DNA from: Actinernus sp. WN-2022
Lineage: Eukaryota > Cnidaria > Anthozoa > Actiniaria > Actinernidae
Reading direction: 5' to 3'
NCBI GenBank assembly: GCA_030867875.1
Contig: JAOWCC010000655.1
Span: forward strand, 7,710,269-7,774,268
DNA: 64,000 bases
Part shown: positions 26,101 to 38,100 of the stretch, in pieces
How positions within the stretch are numbered: position 1 is the first letter of the stretch
Layout of the letters: each line of letters opens with the position of its first letter
Program-made: the position numbers and the translations under genes
The notes under the pieces: model-generated
Told to the model about the DNA's origin: nothing
What the model saw: the letters and a program-made list of their open reading frames with translations, nothing else
Database searches by the model: none

Positions 26101-29100
26101 TGTTTTTACCCACTATTTGCAGATATATTCTTCATTTTGTGATTGTCTTAATGGCTGTGTCAACCTAATGACGTCACAGACCATCTAATTTGCATATTCC
26201 AAAAACCTTAATATCTCTGGAACGAGATGAGATATTGACAAACAGAAAATGATATTCTTACTCATTTCGAAAGGACTTTCAAGTGAGATCTTAATTTTAA
26301 TGATGAAATTTCGCTTCAGTAGCACTTTAACACTAAGTTAAATATACTACATAATATAAACTAGACTTAATGTGTATAAGATAGATAATTACGTTGAAGC
26401 AACCGTATATTAGAAAAGAAGAACGGTATATTAGGGGAAAGTATTACTTATCATTAATTATTACTCAACATAGACATGCTAACGTAAGGTTCACGCGGCG
26501 ACATTTGGGACAAATTACTTTATATGATCTAATGTTGTCGCCATCAAAAACAACCTGTACTTACATATAATAAAATGACTTTAGTTGCCGTTTGAGAGAC
26601 TGAGCAGCGTTAATAGTATCAGGAATGCAATTCCAGAAGTTAGCTATTCTATACATGTAGTCTTCGAGGAAAATAGTGGGTATCGTTTAAATCAAGCATT
26701 CAGGGAGGTACTTTAGCTGTTTGTACTGAGAGACAATTTTAAAACAGCCACCAATCGAACATTGACTCCATGTATGTGAAACACCATGACATAGTGGCCG
26801 CTAAAATCTCTTGTTATATAACAAGTTTATATAAATGTGCAAAGAATGCACGTAATGTACACAAGATGGCTTCTCGGTTGCCTTAGTGTAGTTTCTTTGT
26901 ATAGATATATTAATATAATAAAACAACTTATTGGTCGCCTAAAGGGTCGCCAAAATACAATACATAGCTGCATTAGCCGACTGACAACCTCTATATACAA
27001 GGTCCTAAACCGATAAAACTATAAAACAAATAAACTATCAAAAGAGGAAAGGGAAGCAGTTGCCTTCTATGCTGAATTTCGAAGATATGTTGATCATGTC
27101 AGAACAGGTTCACTATTTACTACCCAGAAGGAACGCCTTCTAAGACTGGTTCACACTAGCGACACAAGCATAACAACAAGCAACATATGTAAACACAGTA
27201 AAGCCTGGTTCACACTAGCGACACAAGCATAACAACAAGCAACATATGTAAACACAGTAAAGCCTGGTTCACACTAGCGACACAAGCATAACAACAAGCA
27301 ACATATGTAAACACAGTAAAGCCTGGTTCACACTAGCGACACAAGCATAACAACAAGCAACATATGTAAACACAGTAAAGCCTGGTTCACACTAGCGACA
27401 CAAGCATAACAACAAGCAACATATGTAAACACAGTAAAGCCTGGTTCACACTAGCGACACAAGCATAACAACAAGCAACATATGTAAACACAGTAAAGCC
27501 TGGTTCACACTAGCGACACAAGCATAACAACAAGCAACATATGTAAACACAGTAAAGCCTGGTTCACACTAGCGACACAAGCATAACAACAAGCAACATA
27601 TGTAAACACAGTAAAGCCTGGTTCACACTAGCGACACAAGCATAACAACAAGCAACATATGTAAACACAGTAAAGCCTGGTTCACACTAGCGACACAAGC
27701 ATAACAACAAGCAACATATGTAAACACAGTAAAGCCTGGTTCACACTAGCGACACAAGCATAACAACAAGCAACATATGTAAACACAGTAAAGCCTGGTT
27801 CACAATAGCGACACAAGCATAACAACAAGCAACATATGTAAACACAGTAAAGCCTGGTTCACACTAGCGACACAAGCATAACAACAAGCAACATATGTAA
27901 ACACAGTAAAGCCTGGTTCACACTAGCGACACAAGCATAACAACAAGCAACATATGTAAACACAGTAAAGCCTGGTTCACACTAGCGACACAAGCATAAC
28001 AACAAGCAACATATGTAAACACAGTAAAGCCTGGTTCACACTAGCGACACAAGCATAACAACAAGCAACATATGTAAACACAGTAAAGCCTGGTTCACAA
28101 TAGCGACACAAGCATAACAACAAGCAACATATGTAAACACAGTAAAGCCTGGTTCACACTAGCGACACAAGCATAACAACAAGCAACATATGTAAACACA
28201 GTAAAGCCTGGTTCACACTAGCGACACAAGCATAACAACAAGCAACATATGTAAACACAGTAAAGCCTGGTTCACACTAGCGACACAAGCATAACAACAA
28301 GCAACATATGTAAACACAGTAAAGCCTGGTTCACACTAGCGACACAAGCATAACAACAAGCAACATATGTAAACACAGTAAAGCCTGGTTCACACTAGCG
28401 ACACAAGCATAACAACAAGCAACATATGTAAACACAGTAAAGCCTGGTTCACACTAGCGACACAAGCATAACAACAAGCACCATATGTAAACACAGTAAA
28501 GCCTGGTTCACACTAGCGACACAAGCATAACAACAAGCAACATATGTAAACACAGTAAAGCCTGGTTCACACTAGCGACACAAGCATAACAACAAGCAAC
28601 ATATGTAAACACAGTAAAGCCTGGTTCACACTAGCGACACAAGCATAACAACAAGCAACATATGTAAACACAGTAAAGCCTGGTTCACACTAGCGACACA
28701 AGCATAACAACAAGCAACATATGTAAACACAGTAAAGCCTGGTTCACACTAGCGACACAAGCATAACAACAAGCAACATATGTAAACACAGTAAAGCCTG
28801 GTTCACACTAGCGACACAAGCATAACAACAAGCAACATATGTAAACACAGTAAAGCCTGGTTCACACTAGCGACACAAGCATAACAACAAGCAACATATG
28901 TAAACACAGTAAAGCCTGGTTCACAATAGCGACACAAGCATAACAACAAGCACCATATGTAAACACAGTAAAGCCTGGTTCACACTAGCGACACAAGCAT
29001 AACAACAAGCAACATATGTAAACACAGTAAAGCCTGGTTCACAATAGCGACACAAGCATAACAACAAGCAACATATGTAAACACAGTAAAGCCTGGTTCA

Positions 29101-32100
29101 CAATAGCGACACAAGCATAACAACAAGCAACATATGTAAACACAGTAAAGCCTGGTTCACAATAGCGACACAAGCATAACAACAAGCACCATATGTAAAC
29201 ACAGTAAAGCCTGGTTCACACTAGCGACACAAGCATAACAACAAGCAACATATGTAAACACAGTAAAGCCTGGTTCACAATAGCGACACAAGCATAACAA
29301 CAAGCAACATATGTAAACACAGTAAAGCCTGGTTCACACTAGCGACACAAGCATAACAACAAGCAACATATGTAAACACAGTAAAGCCTGGTTCACAATA
29401 GCGACACAAGCATAACAACAAGCAACATATGTAAACACAGTAAAGCCTGGTTCACACTAGCGACACAAGCATAACAACAAGCAACATATGTAAACACAGT
29501 AAAGCCTGGTTCACACTAGCGACACAAGCATAACAACAAGCAACATATGTAAACACAGTAAAGCCTGGTTCACACTAGCGACACAAGCATAACAACAAGC
29601 AACATATGTAAACACAGTAAAGCCTGGTTCACACTAGCGACACAAGCATAACAACAAGCAACATATGTAAACACAGTAAAGCCTGGTTCACACTAGCGAC
29701 ACAAGCATAACAACAAGCACCATATGTAAACACAGTAAAGCCTGGTTCACACTAGCGACACAAGCATAACAACAAGCAACATATGTAAACACAGTAAAGC
29801 CTGGTTCACACTAGCGACACAAGCATAACAACAAGCAACATATGTAAACACAGTAAAGCCTGGTTCACACTAGCGACACAAGCATAACAACAAGCAACAT
29901 ATGTAAACACAGTAAAGCCTGGTTCACACTAGCGACACAAGCATAACAACAAGCAACATATGTAAACACAGTAAAGCCTGGTTCACACTAGCGACACAAG
30001 CATAACAACAAGCAACATATGTAAACACAGTAAAGCCTGGTTCACACTAGCGACACAAGCATAACAACAAGCAACATATGTAAACACAGTAAAGCCTGGT
30101 TCACAATAGCGACACAAGCATAACAACAAGCAACATATGTAAACACAGTAAAGCCTGGTTCACACTAGCGACACAAGCATAACAACAAGCAACATATGTA
30201 AACACAGTAAAGCCTGGTTCACACTAGCGACACAAGCATAACAACAAGCAACATATGTAAACACAGTAAAGCCTGGTTCACACTAGCGACACAAGCATAA
30301 CAACAAGCAACATATGTAAACACAGTAAAGCCTGGTTCACACTAGCGACACAAGCATAACAACAAGCAACATATGGAAACACAGTAAAGCCTGGTTCACA
30401 CTAGCGACATAAGCGAAAGAACAAGCAACACACGCAGACGCAGTAATGCATTGATCATTAGCGGCGCGTGTTCTTATCTCACACCTGTATGGGGAGCTGA
30501 GGTGGCGCAGTGGTTAAACGCTCGCCTCTCACACACGGCGCTATATATGAGTTGAGTTTGTTGATATCTCGCCCTTACTCCGAGGGTTTTACTCCGGTTC
30601 TCCGGTTTTCCTCCCTCCGAAAAAACCAACACGCTAAAGTTCCAATTCGATCTGTAGATTAGCCGGGTCCTGACTTTGATCAGCCCCCGTCAGTGGTTGT
30701 TTCAGGTCTCGTTAGACATCCAGAGTGTGTGTAGAAAAAGAACTCTCTCTCTCTCTCTCTTATTTGGTTTTGTGGTACCGTGAGTTTTCCCAGGCTTTCT
30801 CTCTTTCGGGTTCGGGACGGGAAAGCCCATAACTTCTCAACTAAGCTTTCAACCTAAGGATCATTATTGATTCACAGGCACATACGTCCAACCTAGGAAT
30901 TGCTCAGCCAGAAGGATCCGAATGGATACGAGCTTATTTTTAATTTATATTAAGAATATAGAGAGAAGAAACTCCATATATTTATATCTGGTGCGCTCAC
31001 ACAGACATCGTTAATCTGGATATAAATCATTATATTTCATACAGTCCGGGGCGTTCCCGCCGTGGCCAAACTGGAATTTATCTTATACGCAGTATGCAGA
31101 ACCTATTAGTGAATTTGGCAGATTTGCTTTGATTTGAACCATCCCACATGTGCACGGGGTTCGTCAGTTCATATGAAAATGTGCCCGTTCCGGACTGCGA
31201 ATATACAGGCATGTCACCAAGATACAGCCCCGGCTTCCACGCATGCAAATATTACACACGTCTGCGCACTCCAATATCGGTATAGAATTTCAAGGCTAAA
31301 CTAAGGAATGTAAGACTCCTTTCATTTTTAACTCAGCTTAATTAGTATTACTATTATTATAATAATTGTATTTTACATTGTGTATTCTTATATATCTATT
31401 TTTAGTGTTATATTTTATAGTACTTAATGCTACGGCTTGCATGCATGAAAACCAACCGTGTAGTTGATGTGAATACCGTGGTAAAATAAAGGTTTTGACT
31501 TGACTTCTTCAACTAACCTTTCCTTTCTTGCAGTTCTCTCCTTTTGGCCAGGGAGTGACTAGATAAGCATCAAGGTCGCGTGGTTTCTTCCCCCACGTCA
31601 GCACTATTCTATAAATGTCCACGTTTCCTCTGAGCGACAGCTTGGGTGATATGGCAAGCTCTTCCTGTATCATCGCCGAGTGATCGGTTGTGGACGAAAT
31701 GGAAAGGTATTCGCTTAGTGTGTAGTATCCTATTCTGGAAACACGGATCTGAATATGAAATGCACATGTCACACAATCATTATGAACATCGCGTCACGCA
31801 CTGCACCTTACTAATTATAAATAGATCAGATTTCGTATGAGTGGGACAAACTACGGCATGTCCGTAGCTTACCATCACCGTACTGTAACCGTCCCGTGCC
31901 ATAACTCTGTAATTTGATTGGATTAGCCGGACAAAAACAATAGGGAAACCATTTCAAAGTCACGGCATGCCGTACAGTAACCGTGCCGTAGTTTGACTCA
32001 CTCACACGAAATCTGCTCTAATAGATTTAAACCTCAGTCCATATTTACTGGTTATTTCATGGTTTTCTATGGAATACCGGCGAATATTTCACGATATTTA

Positions 32101-35100
32101 GTTATTATTTGGTATACAACGAGCCTTTAGGCGGACGCGTCTGCAGACTAATTATGTATTCAAAATCTTGAATTCGTAATGAATGGTAAAGAAAGGGCGC
32201 GAAATTTCCTGTATTTTGATTGGCCTGATCTAGCCATGAAATACCGCTCTGAATTTCATAGAAAAAACATGAAATACCGCTCTTTAATATATAATTATCG
32301 ATGAAATACCAGTGTATATTTCTTTCTAAAAAGTGATATCTTCACACGTGAAGATATCACTTTTGAAAATATGACTGGTTTTCAAAGATTTCTAGCCTTT
32401 TTAGTAAGAGATTGAAACTGGTATTACATCGATAATTATATATTAAACAGAACATTACATGGCCGCTTGGAGATACGAATTTTATCTTCTCGTGTTGACG
32501 AGTATCAGTGATACAGACGTTGATGTTTTATTAATCCGTATCTGTATATCTGAACGGTGATGTTTTATTAATCAGTTCTGTATCAAACAAACGCTAGTGT
32601 CTGTCTAAGAACAGACTTAATATGTAATCAGTTCTGTATGTGGGTTTACAGCGGTATGTCCATGTGACTCGAATGCTGCGTTTGGATTGGCCAGCACCCT
32701 TATGAGTTATTAATGAATTTTACAATCTACTAGTTACAGAATGAGCGGCGGTATATACAGATCCGATACGACACGGATGCGAATTCTGTAAATTACTTCT
32801 AAACCCTTATTTCTTGATTGAACTGTAAGAAAAATTAAGGAAATATTGAAGTTTGGTGCTAGAGCGGTTTTCAGTTATGTGTAGTAAAACCAAATGCAAA
32901 TTACCCACAGCCGGCCAATCATAGGAGCGAGTAACCACAAGTAACTCATACTCAAGCATGTTAAGGCCTGGTTCAGGGGTCAATTTTTTGGTAAAAACTG
33001 TTTTCCTTATTTCAGCACAGCCTAGTATGGTAAGTACGCCAAATTTCTCACGATAATAGGTATCGTCATTCTTGACTACCTTAAGTGGTCTGTGTGTAGT
33101 AAAACGTGTCACGTGGTCAGTCACGTGACTTAGAACACGAAATCAGTAAATCAAAAACGCGGCTCCGAGTTTAAAACAGCTAGGATGATGAGTGGATATG
33201 TTTAGTTAAGGTTGAAACCTTTTACCTAAATCAACTTAGAAAAGATGACTACAATGTTTCGTTAACGAGTAATTAAGGCGAACATATGCAAAATAGGTCA
33301 CGTGACTTTTTGTACCCTTAATATCTCCTTATCTTTACATGATAGTCATGTTTTCTAAGCGTGATCGGAAACACTGCGGGAGGAGTAATGTTTTAGCAGG
33401 GTTACTTTATATTCATATGTTATCGTCGCAGCCGCATTTCACTTAAACGATTTTATATAATTATGACGTCATCGATCACGTGATACGACAGCCATCCACT
33501 TAACAAATTAAGGAAGTTGATATTAGTATTACGGTGTAATTAGTTTTTGTTTAAACTGTTTTTTCTGTCAGAAAACATTTTTTAACGTACATCTATTTTC
33601 CCTTAAATGAACCAGGCCTTAACATGCTTGAGTAAATGGCTTCCCTGTGAGCCAATGACAAACCAAAGCAAAACCAAAACCAATTTGCGTTTGGTTTTAC
33701 TTTGGATTCTGATTGGTTGGTTTACTTTCTCAGCCAATAGGAGAGCTTAGTAAACACAAAACCAAAACACTTCCGACACTCAATTGAAATCCGCTCTAAA
33801 GTCCAATGGGGCCTTTGTCAGGAATGCAATCACGTAGTTGTGTTGAGTGGCAAAACCTGTTTGTAAATGCTATTTTCCACCTCCAGTCGATTGTCGATCT
33901 TTCTAAAACAGCGGAACTTGCCATCCAGCATCCAAGGCAACGCCTTTCCCAAGGGGATCACGAGCTCAATTCCCCTTAACGAAGTATTATATCAGCACGT
34001 GACTCTATTATATCAGCACGTGACTGTATTATATCAGCACGTGACTGTATTTATATCAGCACGTGATTGTATTATATTAACACGTGACTGTATTATATCA
34101 GCACGTGACTGTATTATATCAGCACGTGACTGTATTTATATCAGCACGTGATTGTATTATATCATCACGTGACTGTATTATATCAGCACGTGACTGTATT
34201 ATATCAGCACGTGACTGTATTTATATCAGCACGTGATTGTATTATATTAACACGTGACTGTATTATATCAGCATGTGACTGTATTTATATCAGCACGTGA
34301 TTGTATTATATTAACACGTGACTGTATTATATCAGCACGTGATTGTATTATATTAACACGTGACTGTATTATATCAGCACGTGACTGTTTCCTGCAAAAG
34401 GCCTATTCGTAGTTTTTGACCGCCAGTTTGAAAGGTAACCAAGCCTTTGGTGATTCGACGCTGGAGTTGAGACAGCTTAGTTAAAGGCTTGTACCTATTT
34501 AGAATGATAATCAAAATTTATCCATACTGATAGAACGAGCTAGGGTTTGTATCAGTCCAGGGTCAAGCTCCAGCCTCCATGCGAGGCTTGGTTACTTTCA
34601 ATAACTATTGTTTACGTCATGGATATACGCAGTGTACACAAAATCCCGTAATGGCGAGATGATCGCAGGCATCAATACATGTGTTTTACCTTGACACTTC
34701 ACCCTTAGTATGGGAGGTCAGTGAGCAGTTGAGAGACCTCCTTCATACAGGCATTAGCATAGCGTTTGTTGGATACAGAACTGATTATTAAAGTGTAATC
34801 TGTTTATATTTTTACTAAAGGCTGGAGGCTAACTTGAAAACCTAACGGTTTACTTAGCTTCTAGGCTCAAACTTGATTCCTAACTTTACTCGGTAAATTA
34901 TTTTCTCTGTAAACATACCTATATTTCGTGTATGGTATTTTGTAATTTATTATCCCATACGAGCAAATAAAGAATCGAATAGACCAGTTCGTGGTTAATT
35001 CCGACATTTTGAAAGAGTGCTGAAACATAGCGCGAAATACAATGTTTGTATGAGAATCCGATGCCAAATAATTTCCGCAAAATCGAACAACAAGTCAAAA

Positions 35101-38100
35101 TCCGCGGGAAAATTTACAGACAAATGTATGGAAAACTGAAAACACGATTGCACGCTTACCAGCACAGCTACATCCCTCAAATTTTGATCCGTTAATTTTT
35201 TACCTGGTATCTTAAGTTTGCAGACAGTGAATATTTCATAAATTCGATTTGGCATCGGATTACCATACAAACTGTATTTCGCGCCATGTTTGCACTCCTT
35301 TCAAGATGTCGGAATTAACCATAAATATCGATTATACGGTACGTCAAGTTTTGAGTACTTCTGTGAAGAAAGTTTTGGTTTACAGCCTTGTTCGAAATCG
35401 TGAAAAATTGACCTTTCCTGACCCATGACCGCGTAAGTAAAAGCCTGGGTCGATTCCTGGGTGACGTCATCTCCAGTCTGTTAACTACGGAATGAATATC
35501 TAATCAGTTCTGTACTGGGGATATACAGAGGTCATCACGTGGTATCATTCAGAGCACAGGATCGGCTAGTACCTTATGAATTATTAATGAAACTTAGAAA
35601 AGAGTTTACAGGGCTATTCACTCTTTTCACCTCTTTTCATCTTGGATTCAAAGCGAGGCAATCCTTTGTTTTTGCCAGGTGAGCCTCATTTTGACTATCC
35701 CTCACTACGAGGCTGACCTGGCAAAAACAAAGGATTGCCTTGCTTTGAATCCAAGATGGCCACCAGGTGAAAAGAGTGAATTGACACAAATACTGTCTCA
35801 TTCCAGGAGCCCATGCATTACCAGGAGCGTGCATCTCCCAGATTAGGTCTGCCCATAGTTAATAGAGTGGAATGGTTATGAAACCCGGCAGACTTCAAAG
35901 GGGCTAACAAAGGCGCTGCGATTTATGTTGGAAGGGGGCAAGACAAAAGATTGTGCAGGGTCATTAGCGTTCCCTGAACGACTGAACTCACACGTTTCTA
36001 TTGGCTGATTGATTAACACATTGGAATTTCTATTGTGTTTTGTCCTGGGTCACGGTTGAAAAAAGCTAACAAAGACATATAACAAAGAAGGTCGCTGGGT
36101 TTCATAACCATTCCACTCTATTAACTATGCTCTGCCCAATAGCAGAACAGGTGATGTAGTTATTTTTAGCTTTGTGTTTCCCGCGAGAAGAAACAAAGGC
36201 CGTCATTTTTAACCAATCAGGATACAATGAAAAATTGTAATTAACACGGTTGAAACTGCTAAAAATACCAATACAATACAATACAATACAATATTCTTTA
36301 TTTACAGAGGGAAGACACATTAACCTTACATAGTTATCTAACATGCGGCCCTCACCAAAGCGCAAGAGAATAAAAGACAACGTAATCGCATACCAGAACT
36401 TCGAGACTATAAATAGCCATATCGTCTACTGTGCTGTGGGGCGCTACCCATCACATAGGTACGCTCCTGGTAATGGGCTCCTGCTCATTCTAATTGGAAC
36501 TTTCCCTGCCTGCATAATTTCACACAATATAATTAGTATCACGCAACCGTAGTAGTGTCACGCCATACCTGGTAGTACCCAGGCTGGACGTTCTCTATTA
36601 CAGCCACTCCGTACGAGTTCGTCAAACTCTTGGCAGTCTTCAGAAAAATCCCGGCATTCGACAGGAGGATGCATTCAACGCCCGCCACGCGATGACTTCG
36701 AACTGCGTCCTTCACCTGAAAGAACAATTTATAGTAGAGCGGATACTGTAAAATCCACGCAGCGGCAAACCGTCACGCGCATGCGCTTTTGATGAGCCCA
36801 GCGCGCGTGCGTTCCACCAGTTTCCCGCCAAAACTAAAAAGAAACCAAAGGCAATCACCCGTGATATGCAAAGTTTCGCAAAAAAAAATACTTAAAAGCT
36901 AAGCCTGAAACTTTAACAGCTTGAAGTTTTCTTAATTTATACTCCTGCCCAGGGATAATACGAATTCGTAAGTGCTTTTGGGGTGGGCTTATATGACCTT
37001 ATATCCGAGATGAGAGAAACGTTCTTAAAATACGTTAGCAGAAACTTAACACTACGCTTTTCACTATCCACACAAGATGTAATTTCTGACGTTTGAGCGA
37101 CGCAGGAGCGATATAGTCAGAAATTGATATTCTGCCGGCACGGTAAAGGTTTGGGGAGGAGATTAAGCATTATGGGTAATGCTTCTAGCATATATAATGC
37201 TTCGAGCGGGAAAAGTAGTCATTCTTGGCCAGTCAGCTCCACGAAATTATTTTATTTATCTTATTGATCATAGTACGGTTACGGTTATTGACTTAGTAAG
37301 TCGATTGTTAGTTCTCTAGCTGGTAGCTGGTTCCAAATCTGAGATACTGTGTATGAAAAAGAATTATGCTGGAAAAGGCTGTTATAGGATGGCTGAACTA
37401 CGTTATTACCGCTACCTCTTAAGTTATAGCTAGTGACTCTAGGTTTAAAAAGATTTGATATGTATACAGGACCTTGATTTCTGAAGCATTTAAAGAATAA
37501 CATTAGAGATTGTACGTTGCGTCTATGTTTCAATGACCGCATTGAGGCCATGTCTAATAGTGTTTCTTGATGATTTGCGTTATTACCTAAATTAAGTAGT
37601 GTTCTGATAGCATAGCTATTTGCAGATTCAATTTTGTTGCTAAGACCTTTACCAATGCCTAACAAAATGTTACATGCTGAATACCAGCTGGGAATGCCGG
37701 CGTACGACAAAATAGAGGTGAAGAGGGAGGGGATGGACATGAAAATTTTGGTCACCCCTAAGTCTCCCCGCCATGCCTATCCTAACCAGTACCAGTGACG
37801 GCAACAAACATGGACTGTTCGTTGAAATGAAGTCAATAGAGGCTCCTGGTATTCAAACAAATCCCGTTTATACTTCCCCGCTTATAACCCCCATACATCT
37901 TGATCAGTTTGTGGTTTTGGATTTCTTTCCGGAAAGTTATAATTTGACACGGTCTTGTCAAAACGAGGACATTACTGAAGACACCAAAGTCACTGGAGAT
38001 CCCAGATGAAGATCTACCCAACCTGACCCAAGTGATAATACTGTTTAGCTAATTAAGTAGTCTAAATCTTAAAAAAATAAGTGTCATGTATGGTTAGGGG

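Noticed and set aside
27143..30445. CRISPR-like array
   Set aside because: The repeats are contiguous 59-bp units without unique spacers, in a eukaryotic intron; it is a satellite.
32807..33124. 105-codon ORF on the minus strand
   Set aside because: It spans the border of the TTAA element and has no domain or splice signals.
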